Shown: piece by piece, positions 1 through 8,487 of the stretch | Layout of the letters: the number at the start of each line of letters is the position of its first letter | Numbering within the stretch: the stretch's first letter is position 1 | NCBI RefSeq assembly: GCF_003732425.1 | Contig: NZ_MOBX01000013.1 | Span: 62,001-126,000, forward strand | Direction of reading: 5' to 3' | From: Pseudomonas fluorescens | Lineage (GTDB): Bacteria > Pseudomonadota > Gammaproteobacteria > Pseudomonadales > Pseudomonadaceae | DNA length: 64,000 nucleotides | Program-made: the position numbers and the translations under genes | The notes under the pieces: model-generated | Told to the model about the DNA's origin: nothing | The model's database searches: none | The model's input: only the letters and a program-made list of their open reading frames with translations

Positions 1-2
1 TC

Positions 3-173
3 CCGATTCCAGGCACACGCAAGCTCAATCACCTCCAGGAGAACCTGGCATCCGTCAACGTGAAGCTGACGTCCGCTGAACTGTTGAAAATGGATGCTGC
101 TCTGGCAAAGCTGACGGTGCACGGTGGTCGAATGAGCCCAATGCATATGCGTGCCGTCGACATCACCCAGTGA
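3..173 (+). CDS. aldo/keto reductase, C-terminal fragment (cut by window edge)
   Basis: The reading frame is open from the left edge and ends at the TGA at 171-173. The visible 56 residues begin with PIPGTRKLNHLQENL and continue with an LTSAELLKMD segment. This matches the C-terminal end of NADP-dependent aldo/keto reductases, where an IPGTR-type motif contacts the cofactor phosphate and is followed by the helix carrying the N-L-x-A residues. The N-terminal barrel and the catalytic Asp-Tyr-Lys-His set lie outside the window, so substrate cannot be guessed. The next gene starts 119 bases downstream on the same strand. Confidence 0.8.
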   Translation, partial: PIPGTRKLNHLQENLASVNVKLTSAELLKMDAALAKLTVHGGRMSPMHMRAVDITQ

Positions 174-292
174 CGGTCAGAATGTGAAAGCCGGCGAAGG
201 CGTCCAGTAGCGATTTTCCTCCACCCGGCGCGTTTTGGCGCTGTGTAGAGACGGGCGTCATTGATCACCCCGTTTTTTTATCAGGTACTCAA

Positions 293-1426
293 ATGAATCA
301 GGTTACGCGTAAGGTGTTCGAGCCGTTTGTGTTCGACAACGGAATCGTGTTGCGCAATCGCGTGGCGATGGCCCCTATGACAACGTGGGCCGGCAACGCC
401 GACGGTACAGTCTCCGACGAGGAAGTTGCTTATTACCAGCGTCGGGTAAACGGTGTCGGTCTGGTGATTACCGGTTGCACTCACGTGCTCGCCAACGGTA
501 TTGGATTCACCGATGAATTTGCAGCATTCGACGATACATTCGTTCCCAGTCTCAAGCGATTGGCCAAGGCCGCGAAGAGCGGTGGTGCAACGGCAGTGCT
601 GCAGTTGTTCCACGCGGGTAACAAAGCCGTTTTGGAGTTAGTGCCGGACGTTGTCAGTGCCAGCGCAGTGAGCATCGACGCGGGAGCGTTCAGCGTTAGC
701 ACTACCCCACGCGCAATGACCCCGGAAGAAATCCACGACGTGATCCTCGCGTTTGGTGAGGCGACGCGTCGTGCCATTGAGGCAGGATTTGACGGCATAG
801 AACTGCATGGCGCCCACGGATTTCTGATCCAGAATTTCTTCTCTCCGAAGTTCAACCAGCGCGATGACGAGTGGGGCGGCTCACTCGAGAATCGTCTGCG
901 TTTTCCATTGGCGGTTGTGCATGAGGTTCATCGAGTCATCAGGGCACATGCCGATCGACCGTTCCTGTTCGGCTATCGCATTTCGCCAGATGAATCTGGT
1001 GAAAATGGATTGCGTATCGACGACACCTGCGTGCTTGTCGATGGACTGATCGAAAGCGGTATCGACTATCTCCACGTCTCCTTGGGAAGCGTGCTGGAAA
1101 CGGTGCCTGTCGACGGACAGGGTGATAAGACCACGGCGAAGGTGATTCTGGATCATGTCGACGGACGCACTCCGGTGATTGCCGCCGGGCAGATCAAGAC
1201 GCCTCGCCAAGCCGAGGAAGCGCTTGAACTCGGCCTGTCGCTCGTCGCGGTTGGACAGGGCCTTGTCATAAATCCTGACTGGGTGGAACTGGCAGAAAAA
1301 GGCCACGACGATCAGATTCAAACGGCGCTGAACCCCGCACGTGTTTCGCAGATCGCAATTCCGCCAAAACTGTGGGGCGTAATCGAGGCCACCACGGGTT
1401 GGTTCAAGCTCCAGAGCGCACCGTAA
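293..1426 (+). CDS. NADH:flavin oxidoreductase, Old Yellow Enzyme family
   Basis: A 377-residue protein, the usual length for single-domain Old Yellow Enzymes, which are FMN-dependent ene-reductases that take electrons from NAD(P)H. The N-terminus (VFDNGIVLRNRVAMAPMTTW) is the typical first strand of the TIM barrel. HGAHGFLIQNFFSPKFNQR near residue 168 carries the substrate-binding His pair and the following NQR motif, and WGGSLENRLRFPL follows directly. AGQIKTPRQAEEAL near residue 300 is the FMN-phosphate-binding region. It resembles the YqiG-like branch. ATG at 293 has an AGG eight bases upstream. The physiological substrate is unknown; the neighbouring aldo/keto reductase fits an enone or aldehyde detoxification role, which is inference. 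Confidence 0.9.
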   Translation: MNQVTRKVFEPFVFDNGIVLRNRVAMAPMTTWAGNADGTVSDEEVAYYQRRVNGVGLVITGCTHVLANGIGFTDEFAAFDDTFVPSLKRLAKAAKSGGATAVLQLFHAGNKAVLELVPDVVSASAVSIDAGAFSVSTTPRAMTPEEIHDVILAFGEATRRAIEAGFDGIELHGAHGFLIQNFFSPKFNQRDDEWGGSLENRLRFPLAVVHEVHRVIRAHADRPFLFGYRISPDESGENGLRIDDTCVLVDGLIESGIDYLHVSLGSVLETVPVDGQGDKTTAKVILDHVDGRTPVIAAGQIKTPRQAEEALELGLSLVAVGQGLVINPDWVELAEKGHDDQIQTALNPARVSQIAIPPKLWGVIEATTGWFKLQSAP

Positions 1427-1703
1427 CGTAGGTTTGGCCGTGGTGCGCAGCTGCGAACCTCAGTCAGCGTGCCTCAGCCACATCAACGTCAGTGTGGAGG
1501 CCCAGACCTCTCGACGAGTAGCTCCCACTGCTCCTCAATGTCCCGTATTTGAGATCGCTTGAATCGAGCAAAGATGCCACTCGATCGAGCAAACGCAACC
1601 GCTCTGCATTTCACATAATCCCAAGGAGCCTCAAGACCTGCCTGCGCTGTAGGCAGGTGGCGGGTGTTTCTGTGGAAAGTCGAAAATACAGGCGAGTAGC
1701 GAT

Positions 1704-2450
1704 ATGCAAAACAACAGCATCCGGTTTGCGTGCAATGGCTGCGGGATCTGCTGCAAGGGGCGGTTGGTTCCACTGACGTTGAACGAGACAAGGCAGTGGC
1801 TGGAAAGAGGGCATGAGGTCGCGATCATACTGGAGGCGTTTGAGCAATCCATCTGGACTGCTGGGCCGCAACAGTTTGCCCACGCCGCAGGACGCGCCGT
1901 CGAGGTGCCTTGCGGTAATTCCCATGTGCGGGCCGTTGCAGTGTTTGCGGGCAATGCGCTGGTGCAATGCCAAAGCCTCGGCGATGACGGTCGTTGCGGT
2001 ATCTACGAAGAGCGGCCGCTGGTGTGTCGTATATATCCGGCGGAGATCAATCCGTTCATTGCGCTTGATCCGGAAAACAAGATTTGCCCGCCCGAAGTCT
2101 GGGAGGAGGGTGAAGTGTTGTTTACAGATCGGATCGTTGATCCGGTTCTTGCTGATCAGATTGAACGCTCCCGCCAGGCTGACAGAGAGGATGCGCAGGC
2201 AAAAATTGCGCTGTGTGAAACCTTGGGGCTGAACGTGGCTGCATGGAAAGGAAATGCGCTGGCGGTGTACTTGCCAGATCGCCTACAGCTCGCCGAGGCG
2301 ATTGCCCGCTACGATGCTGGAAAAGTGGGGCCTGCTCGTTCCAACTGGAAGGTCCGCGTCGATGCTCCGGCGTTGCGCCAGCAGCTTCACCAGGTGGGCT
2401 TGGCGTTTGATGACCAACTGCCAACTGACTACATTTTTCATGTGCTGTAG
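1704..2450 (+). CDS. YkgJ-family cysteine-cluster protein
   Basis: A 248-residue protein with an N-terminal CNGCGICCKGR motif (residues 10-20), followed by CQSLGDDGRCGIYEERPLVC (about 90-109) and a later KICPPEVW. This spacing of conserved cysteines is the signature of the YkgJ/UPF0153 family, thought to bind a zinc or iron-sulfur centre; no biochemical role is firmly known. The C-terminal half has no motif I recognise. No signal peptide is visible, so it is probably cytoplasmic. The ribosome-binding site is weak. A gap of about 280 bases on each side suggests it is transcribed alone. Confidence 0.8.
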   Translation: MQNNSIRFACNGCGICCKGRLVPLTLNETRQWLERGHEVAIILEAFEQSIWTAGPQQFAHAAGRAVEVPCGNSHVRAVAVFAGNALVQCQSLGDDGRCGIYEERPLVCRIYPAEINPFIALDPENKICPPEVWEEGEVLFTDRIVDPVLADQIERSRQADREDAQAKIALCETLGLNVAAWKGNALAVYLPDRLQLAEAIARYDAGKVGPARSNWKVRVDAPALRQQLHQVGLAFDDQLPTDYIFHVL

Positions 2451-2932
2451 TGTCAGGCGTTCTGATTGATTCGGGCAGCTTTCATTCCTGAAATATATAG
2501 AAATATCTAGGTCGGCGGGGTTGATGCTGCTTGATAAGCGTTGAATCAGGCAATCAATCGCGTTTATCGGGCAAGAAGTGAGGTTCGTTGGCGCAGCATA
2601 CTGAGGTCATGCTGATCAACGATGAAGGACCTCAAATGGCCTCTTTTCTGGCTCCCTGCACATTAAAGGACGCCTGGACCTGGTTGGTTCCGCTCGAACC
2701 TTGCCGGCAAATTCCCGCTGGTCATTCCAGGCCGCGCTCGATCCGGGCATTGCGAGCCCCCGCGCAGCGTATTCAACCGCTTGTTCACATGGGTATGAAA
2801 ACCGGAAGTGTCGATGTGCTGTGTACTCCCGCGTAGCGCTATGCGGTGTTTGCCGACGCGCGCTCGGTCGACCCAATCGGTAAGCACTGAAAGAGCACGT
2901 CGACCGTACGATAACTTTTTTGGAGAGCCTTC
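2451..2932 (+). other. 482-base intergenic stretch, no convincing gene
   Basis: No open frame here has both a plausible start and recognisable protein content. Short frames on the plus strand (for example a 14-codon frame from an ATG near 2621, and one ending TPA before the TAG at 2834) look like decayed coding sequence because the local GC and codon pattern resemble a gene. I cannot name a parent. The last 30 bases hold the GGAGAG ribosome-binding site of the next gene. Confidence 0.5.
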
Positions 2933-3277
2933 ATGACCTGGTCAAGCCGAAGCTGCGGGTTCAGTCACGTCGTTGAATTTACCGTCGACCCTATCCACAT
3001 GCCTGAGCTGGTGGCGTCGTTGATGAGCCGTATCGAACGCTTTACCTGCTCATGTCCAGGGTTCATCAGAGCGTGCGTGCAGGTGAGTGACGAAGGCGAT
3101 CGCGCGCTCATGCAGCTTCTTTGGTCCTCCAGGGAATACGGGGAGCAAGCGCTGGAGAGGGCGCAACGCCTGGAACTCGATCTGTTTCACATGGCGTGCC
3201 AACCGTCGGCCAAAGCGTTGCTCTTCAGCTCCTTCAATGTCGTCGCGCAGGTGCAAGCGCAGCGCTTATCAACGTGA
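2933..3277 (+). CDS. small ABM/dimeric alpha-beta barrel-like protein
   Basis: A 114-residue protein with a strong GGAGAG ribosome-binding site ahead of the ATG. HVVEFTVDPIHMPELVASLM, then ERFTCSCPGFIRACVQVSDEGDR, then LMQLLWSSREYGEQALERAQ follow the strand-helix-strand-strand-helix order of antibiotic-biosynthesis-monooxygenase (ABM) domains: a PGF turn after the first helix and a W/S-containing strand after the second. ABM proteins are small dimers, some of which oxidise quinols or aromatic rings without cofactor. No signal peptide. A second, exported ABM protein lies about 5 kb downstream on the other strand. The family call rests on pattern alone. Confidence 0.55.
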   Translation: MTWSSRSCGFSHVVEFTVDPIHMPELVASLMSRIERFTCSCPGFIRACVQVSDEGDRALMQLLWSSREYGEQALERAQRLELDLFHMACQPSAKALLFSSFNVVAQVQAQRLST

Positions 3278-3467
3278 GCAACACGAATGATTTTCAAGGG
3301 TGTCGCTGTGTCCATTGCCTTCAGTATTGCCGGGATAACTCGTGACAATGAGGTTCGGGGTGCACAAATGGGTAGATGTATTGCCGAGCGAGCGAGCGGG
3401 CGGCGCTGCGCCTGGAGTTCGCCTTTCATTTTTGCGTGCTTGCCAGCTATATTTTCCAAGGCGGATG

Positions 3468-3776
3468 CCACGCAGCGACGGCTATTGTCACCTTGACTCA
3501 TGATCCTCGACTTGACGACCTGACCTTGCTCGAAGCCGTCAGGACACCCGCATTTTATATCGGCGCCATCGGCTCCCAGCACACAAGCGCATGGAAAGGG
3601 GCAAACGAATAGGTGGGCTGGACGACGATGCGTTTGATCGCATCCATGCGCCGATCGGACACAAACTGGGAAGCAATACCCCGGCAGAGATCGCACTTGC
3701 GGTCATGGCCGACATTGTTCGGGTGAGTTACGGCGTGAGCCGTGCCCATCTCTACGTCTGTTTTTTTGGGATTTGA
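3468..3776 (+). pseudogene. xdhC-like remnant (molybdenum-hydroxylase maturation factor), frameshifted and truncated
   Basis: Translation shows two adjoining pieces of the C-terminal Rossmann domain of XdhC/CoxI proteins in different frames. The first (frame of 3376-3612) reads AIVTLTHDPRLDDLTLLEAV then TPAFYIGAIGS. The second (frame of 3591-3776) reads GLDDDAFDRIHAPIGHKLGS then TPAEIALAVMADIV. In intact XdhC these are contiguous, so a frameshift lies between about 3570 and 3600. The N-terminal two thirds are missing; the bases upstream of 3468 show no XdhC similarity. XdhC helps load the sulfurated molybdenum cofactor into xanthine-dehydrogenase-family enzymes, and such an enzyme is encoded nearby at 5113-7839. 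Confidence 0.75.
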
Positions 3777-3808
3777 ATGTGAATAGCGATGTGTCAAACG
3801 ACCAAGTC

Positions 3809-4687
3809 ATGACTGATGTCACGCGTCTCGCCAGATCGGTTAGCCAACTGGTACCGGGCGATGGTGACCGCATCACCGAGATTCCCGGTCTGAGCCTGCA
3901 TCGGCGTAAAGCCGTTACGGCGCCCATGCACTGCATCTACGGCTTGGGAATTGGCGTGACCTTGCAAGGCGGCAAACAGGTGATCGTCGGCAGTGAAGTC
4001 CTCCCCTATACACCCGGCGAGTCGATGGTGACCAGTGTCGATCTCCCGGTCACTTCCCATGTCACTCAAGCCAGCGTGCTCAAGCCATTCCTCGGCATGA
4101 TGCTGGCACTCGACAGCGCCACCGTGATGCAGGTCGCCGAGCGTATGCGGTTATCGCAGCGTATGCGAGATGACGCGTTTCGTCCGGTGACCGTACAGCC
4201 TTTGGATGTGGGGTTGCTGGATGCGCTGAGGCGCTTGGTGGACCTGCTCAAAGAGCCCCACTGGATTGAGACCCTCGCTCCGCTGATCAAGGAAGAGATC
4301 ATTGCCCGGCTGTTGAACGGAACCCATGGCCCGCAGTTGCTGCATGTGATTGCCGCCGGTTCACCCAGTCAGCAAATTACCAAGACATTAGCCTGGCTCA
4401 AAGTTAATTTCCGTCAGGCGTTGCGCATGGATGATCTGGCGGCACAAGCGCATATGAGTCCTTCCACGTTTCGCCAACACTTTCGGGCTGTGACCGGGAT
4501 GAGCCCGCTGCAGTATCAGAAGCAGTTACGGCTACAAGCAGCTCGACAGTTGATGCTCAGCCAGAATATCGATGCAAGCAGTGCGGGCGGGCTGGTGGGG
4601 TATGAAAGCTCATCGCAGTTCAGCCGCGAATACAGTCGCCTGTTTGGTGAGCCACCTCAGCGCGATATCAAACGGATTCGCCTGTGA
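3809..4687 (+). CDS. AraC-family transcriptional regulator with AraC_N-type sensor domain
   Basis: A 292-residue regulator. Residues 1-170 form a cupin-like N-terminal domain of the AraC_N type, with an LPGDGDRITEIPGLSLHRRK opening and a long stretch of beta strands. Residues 190-290 contain two helix-turn-helix units: DDLAAQAHMSPSTFRQHFR and the second around GGLVGYESSSQFSREYSRLF, ending in GEPPQRD, where classic AraC members have a GxPPxxxR motif. The open frame extends to a TTG at 3773 and a GTG at 3791. ATG at 3809 was preferred because homologues begin just before this point, but no good ribosome-binding site marks any start. It sits beside the xdhC remnant and faces the tatA-iorBA genes, so it may control them; that is inference. 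Confidence 0.85.
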   Translation: MTDVTRLARSVSQLVPGDGDRITEIPGLSLHRRKAVTAPMHCIYGLGIGVTLQGGKQVIVGSEVLPYTPGESMVTSVDLPVTSHVTQASVLKPFLGMMLALDSATVMQVAERMRLSQRMRDDAFRPVTVQPLDVGLLDALRRLVDLLKEPHWIETLAPLIKEEIIARLLNGTHGPQLLHVIAAGSPSQQITKTLAWLKVNFRQALRMDDLAAQAHMSPSTFRQHFRAVTGMSPLQYQKQLRLQAARQLMLSQNIDASSAGGLVGYESSSQFSREYSRLFGEPPQRDIKRIRL

Positions 4688-4782
4688 CGTGATTGGTTAG
4701 TTGTGGGGTGAGCCTGCAACAGAGACCTTTGTTTTGTCCTGCCCGGCTCTCCCATATGAGGCCACCGGCAGGTGCGTAACCC

Positions 4783-5010
4783 CTAATTTTTCTCGGCTTC
4801 TCCCGCCTCGAACCGGTGGATAGTATTGACGGGCGCTTGCACGGTAGAAGCCTGCTCGTCAGGTTTGTTTTCGTCCTCGTTCATGGCTTTGCGAAAGCCT
4901 TTGATTGTCTCCCCCATATCCGTACCCAGGGTTTTCAGTTTTTTAGTGCCGAAGACCAAGACCACCACGACCAAAATGACGGCCCAGTGTTTCCAATCAA
5001 AAATACCCAT
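4783..5010 (-). CDS. tatA: TatA-family twin-arginine translocase subunit (solo copy)
   Basis: A 75-residue protein with the TatA/E signature: a short N-terminus MGIFDWKHW, one membrane helix ([20 protein letters not shown]) with the conserved FG-x-K-K-L hinge, then an amphipathic helix ([17 protein letters not shown]) and an acidic, unstructured tail. TatA oligomers form the protein-conducting element of the Tat pathway. No tatB or tatC is adjacent, so this is an extra copy. It lies directly downstream of a Tat-targeted molybdenum hydroxylase transcribed in the same direction, suggesting dedicated export. ATG at 5010 was chosen over the ATG at 5016 because GGA lies eight bases ahead of it and the family begins MGxF. 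Confidence 0.92.
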   Translation of the reverse strand: MGIFDWKHWAVILVVVVLVFGTKKLKTLGTDMGETIKGFRKAMNEDENKPDEQASTVQAPVNTIHRFEAGEAEKN

Positions 5011-5052
5011 ATGCATTTTCCAGGCGAGATTTACCGCTGATTGCGGGTAGTC

Positions 5053-5100
5053 AGCGCCTGGCTGTGATGGTGTAACAACACACCATCACAGCCAGGCGCT
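5053..5100. terminator. 21-bp perfect hairpin between iorB and tatA
   Basis: Arms at 5053-5073 and 5080-5100 are exact reverse complements around the six-base loop AACAAC. The hairpin sits 12 bases past the iorB stop. No T-tract follows on the minus strand, so it may attenuate or stabilise mRNA ends rather than act as a simple intrinsic terminator. Confidence 0.7.
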
Positions 5101-5112
5101 TGCTTCGTCGAT

Positions 5113-7353
5113 TTATGCCAGCTTGAAGGGCAACTGACGTATTGGCTTACCCGTCAAACTGGCTATTGCGTTTGCGAAAGCGGGAGCCAGCGCTGGCAGG
5201 CCGGGCTCACCCATCCCTGTCGGTGGTTCTGCGCTTGGCACGACATGGACCGCGAACTCGGGCGTGTCGGTGATGCGCGGAACGCTGAAGTCTGCAAAGT
5301 TGCTTTGTTGTACGACGCCGTCTTTCAGGGTGATTGCACCGCCCGGTAGACACATCGACAACCCCATAAGCGCAGCGCCTTGCACCTGGGCTTCAACGCT
5401 GCGTGGGTTCACGACCAAGTTGCAGTGGACGCCGGCAGTCACGTGGTGCAGCACCGGACGGCCGTCCTGCACCGAAGCTTCGACGACGTAAGCGACTACC
5501 GAACTGAACGATTCGTGTACCGCCACGCCCCAGGCACGGCCGGCAGGCAACTGGCGTTTGCCATATTCGCTTTTGTCCACGGCCAGTTGCAGTGCGGCGC
5601 GATGGCGCGGACTTTGGTCGGCAAATAGCTTCATCCTGTAATCTACTGGATCCTGTTTAGTTGTTCGGGCGATCTCGTCGATCAGCGTCTCCATCACAAA
5701 GGCCGTATGGGTGGACCCCACGCTGCGCCACCACAACACGGGTACGTTCAGTTCTGGGTGATGAACCGTCAGGCGCATCGGCAGCGGATAAGGGGCGAGC
5801 ATCCCCTCTGTCGCAGTGGGGTCGATACCGTTCTTCACTTGCCCTTCGAACACCGTACCGATGAGGATGGATTGCCCGACCAGTGAGTGATCCCAGGCCA
5901 GTACCTTACCGCTTTGGTCAAAACCGATACGCGCCTGGTGCAGGTACACGGGGCGGTAGTAGCCACCTTTTATGTCGTCTTCACGGCTCCAAAGTGTGCG
6001 GATAGGAACGGCCAGTCCGACGGCATATGCAGCCTTGGCCACCTCGCAAGCCAGCACAATGAAATCACTGCTCGGCACGCCGCGCCGGCCAAAGCCACCG
6101 CCAGCCGTCTGCACGTTGATCTGTATTTGTTCTGGCTTAAGATTCAGCACCTTTGCGGCAGCTGTACTGTCGCCGCCAGGGAATTGGGTACCAGTCCAAA
6201 GCTGAGCGCGCCCCTCAGAAATCTGGACGGTGCAGTTCAACGGCTCCATGGGTGCGTGGGCGAGGTAGGGGAATACGAATTCTGCCTCCAACTGATGCGG
6301 CGCCGAAGCAAGAGGCGTCATGTCGGCATCAAATTGGCGTGGGCCGGGCTGGCGAACCAATTTCCGGTATAGCGCCAATTGTTTTTCGCTGTCCACTTTT
6401 TCTACGGTGGTTGAGTTCCATTCTACCTTCAGCGCATCACGAGCCAGCTTCGCCTGCCAGTAACCGTCGGCAACCACCGCAACACCTTCGGCGCCGCCGT
6501 CCAGCGGCACGCGCAATACCGCTTTTACGCCTCTAATGGCACGGGCTGCGCTGTCATCCAGCGAGGCAATTTTGCTACCAAACACCGGTGGCCGCGCGAC
6601 CACAGCGGTGAGTTGTCCGGGCAGGTGCATATCAATGCCGAAATCCTGCTGCCCACTGCTCTTGGCCTTAGCATCGATGCGCGTAGTAGCTTGGCCAATG
6701 ATTCGGAAGTCTTTGGGATCCTTGAGCGTGACCTTTTCGGGAACGGGCAGCGCCATCGCAGCCTCTGCCAGCTCCCCATAGCTTGCTTTACGGCCCGCAG
6801 GACCCAGCACCATGCCTGATTGAGTGGTCAGACTTGCCACTTCCACGTTCCAGCGCGCTGCCGCTGCGGCGAGCAACATGGCCCGAGCGCGGGCACCCAG
6901 TTCGCGGTACTGGGTGAAGCTGTTCTTGATCGAATTGGAGCCGCCGGTAAGGTGAATGCCGAAGATCGGGTCTTGGTAGGCATTGTTGTTACTGCCGTTG
7001 CGGCTACGCACAAGACTCCAGTCGGCATCGAGCTCCTCAGCGAGAATCATCGGCAGTCCGGTCTGAACACCCTGACCGAACTCTAGCCGGTTGATCGTCA
7101 CCGTGACTTCTCCGTTGGACGCGATCTGCACGAATGCAGAGGGTTGCTGACTCGGTTTGAGCAGCGCAGCGTCACCGCCAGTGGCTTCCTGCGCCAGCGC
7201 CAAGTGTGGAAAGGCACCCAGAGCCAGGCCGCCAATGCCGACGATTTTAAGGAAGCTACGGCGTGGGAGTGTGAAGGGGCTGTCGGTTTGATCGCGTTCG
7301 AGAATGTGTTGCAGGGAACGGGGGAGCTCTTTAGTAAAAATGTCGTTCAGCAT
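5113..7353 (-). CDS. iorB: Tat-exported molybdopterin hydroxylase large subunit, isoquinoline 1-oxidoreductase beta-like
   Basis: A 746-residue protein of the IorB branch of the xanthine-dehydrogenase superfamily. These enzymes hydroxylate N-heterocycles or oxidise aldehydes using a molybdopterin cytosine dinucleotide centre. The N-terminus has a Tat signal: twin arginines at residues 31-32 (PRRSFLKIVGIGGLALG), a hydrophobic stretch, then ALAQ. Further on are TGTQFPGGD, GGGFGRRG (about residue 415) and RSVGSTHTAFVMETLIDEI. GMGEPGLPALAPAFANAI at the C-terminus carries the probable catalytic glutamate. The protein is expected in the periplasm. The partner 2Fe-2S subunit ends 12 bases upstream. 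No cytochrome c subunit gene adjoins. Substrate is not predictable. Confidence 0.88.
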   Translation of the reverse strand: MLNDIFTKELPRSLQHILERDQTDSPFTLPRRSFLKIVGIGGLALGAFPHLALAQEATGGDAALLKPSQQPSAFVQIASNGEVTVTINRLEFGQGVQTGLPMILAEELDADWSLVRSRNGSNNNAYQDPIFGIHLTGGSNSIKNSFTQYRELGARARAMLLAAAAARWNVEVASLTTQSGMVLGPAGRKASYGELAEAAMALPVPEKVTLKDPKDFRIIGQATTRIDAKAKSSGQQDFGIDMHLPGQLTAVVARPPVFGSKIASLDDSAARAIRGVKAVLRVPLDGGAEGVAVVADGYWQAKLARDALKVEWNSTTVEKVDSEKQLALYRKLVRQPGPRQFDADMTPLASAPHQLEAEFVFPYLAHAPMEPLNCTVQISEGRAQLWTGTQFPGGDSTAAAKVLNLKPEQIQINVQTAGGGFGRRGVPSSDFIVLACEVAKAAYAVGLAVPIRTLWSREDDIKGGYYRPVYLHQARIGFDQSGKVLAWDHSLVGQSILIGTVFEGQVKNGIDPTATEGMLAPYPLPMRLTVHHPELNVPVLWWRSVGSTHTAFVMETLIDEIARTTKQDPVDYRMKLFADQSPRHRAALQLAVDKSEYGKRQLPAGRAWGVAVHESFSSVVAYVVEASVQDGRPVLHHVTAGVHCNLVVNPRSVEAQVQGAALMGLSMCLPGGAITLKDGVVQQSNFADFSVPRITDTPEFAVHVVPSAEPPTGMGEPGLPALAPAFANAIASLTGKPIRQLPFKLA

Positions 7354-7365
7354 GGTGAGCTCCGG

Positions 7366-7839
7366 TCAGGCAAGGGCTTTGGCGGCATCCGCCACCGCCG
7401 CGCGAATACGGGCGTAAGTACCACAACGGCAAATATTACCCGCCATGGCTGAGTCGATCTCGGTAGCGGTGGGTTGCTTGCCTTTGGGTTGGGCTTTTAG
7501 AAAAGCCGTCGCGCTCATGATTTGTCCGCTCTGACAGTAGCCACATTGCGCCACGTCGTGCTTGACCCAAGCCTCATGCACCGCCGCACCGACCGGGTCG
7601 CTGCCATTTGTCGCGGCTTCGATAGTGGTGATCTTCCGACCTTCGGCGGCTGCTATTGGCGTCACGCAGGATCGGATGGCCTGACCATCCAGGTGAACGG
7701 TGCAGGCGCCGCACAGCGCCGCGCCACAGCCAAACTTAGTGCCGGTCATCCCCAAGGTGTCACGCAGGGTCCAGAGAATGGGGGTGCTGGGATCTACGTC
7801 AACCGTGTATTCACGGCCATTGATGGTGAGGACGCTCAT
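7366..7839 (-). CDS. iorA: 2Fe-2S subunit of molybdenum hydroxylase, isoquinoline 1-oxidoreductase alpha-like
   Basis: A 157-residue protein with an N-terminal plant-type ferredoxin domain (GTKFGCGAALCGACTVHLDG) and a C-terminal helical domain with the second cluster ligands (VAQCGYCQSGQIM and NICRCGTYARI). This two-cluster arrangement is standard for the small subunit that passes electrons from the molybdenum centre. It has no signal peptide, so it is expected to ride across the membrane bound to the Tat-tagged large subunit. ATG at 7839 is preferred over the upstream ATG at 7884 because GGAGAG lies about ten bases ahead and homologues begin with the MSVLTINGREY-type strand. It is the first gene of the iorAB pair. 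Confidence 0.9.
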   Translation of the reverse strand: MSVLTINGREYTVDVDPSTPILWTLRDTLGMTGTKFGCGAALCGACTVHLDGQAIRSCVTPIAAAEGRKITTIEAATNGSDPVGAAVHEAWVKHDVAQCGYCQSGQIMSATAFLKAQPKGKQPTATEIDSAMAGNICRCGTYARIRAAVADAAKALA

Positions 7840-7949
7840 GATGGGACAGCTCTCCGGAATGTGTGAGCAGCAGCTTGCTCTCAATAACGGCTAACTATAG
7901 AGCTGTGCCTGCGGGCCAGATTGCACAATCCGAGCAAATAATTGCCCAA

Positions 7950-8333
7950 TCATTGACCTTGCTGTGCGCTGAGTTGCACCGGGTCGGTTTCGATAAGCGT
8001 TCTGGACACGATCATCGACTTTGTCGTATTCACGTATTTCTGAAAATGGGCAGATGCGATGTGGCTTTTGTAGGCCGCTTCGTTTGCATAGATTTCGAAG
8101 AAGTGAACGCGGTTCGGGTGGTCCTTTTCCGCCACCGAATAAATCGCGAGCACGCCTGGCTCAAGGCGAACAGAGTCAGCTATTTCCTCCTTGACCGCCG
8201 TTTGGTAAGCCGCCAATTGAGCAGGGTCTATCACGAGTTGTGCAATCCGCACGACTTTTTCGGTCGGCTCCGCGGCCAACACCGAACCTACCCAAATGCA
8301 TCCAAATACAACAGCTATACGCAAGACCGACAT
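7950..8333 (-). CDS. exported ABM-domain protein (putative quinol monooxygenase)
   Basis: A 127-residue protein. A signal peptide is visible at the start (MSVLRIAVVFGCIWVGSVLA, then AEP). The mature part follows the ABM/YgiN pattern: VVRIAQLVIDPAQLAAYQTA, then RLEPGVLAIYSVAEKDHP, then FFEIYANEAAYKSHIASAHF. The GVLAIY and ExYxxxxAYxxH elements are those of quinol-monooxygenase-like dimers. The start at 8333 has GGA about ten bases ahead; longer versions begin at 8360 or 8378. It lies upstream of iorAB on the same strand, separated by about 110 bases, and export to the periplasm would place it with IorAB. A shared function is inference. Confidence 0.75.
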   Translation of the reverse strand: MSVLRIAVVFGCIWVGSVLAAEPTEKVVRIAQLVIDPAQLAAYQTAVKEEIADSVRLEPGVLAIYSVAEKDHPNRVHFFEIYANEAAYKSHIASAHFQKYVNTTKSMIVSRTLIETDPVQLSAQQGQ

Positions 8334-8487
8334 GTGCAGTAATTCCAGATAGTGGGGCATCCTTTTCAAACCATCCAAAGCATGCCCTCAGATGTGCCCC
8401 CAATGTAGCAATCCACTGGAAGTGAATGGATCTCCATGGCCTATGAAAAGCCAGAAATGATCAGCCGAACAGCCTGCCAGACGACGC

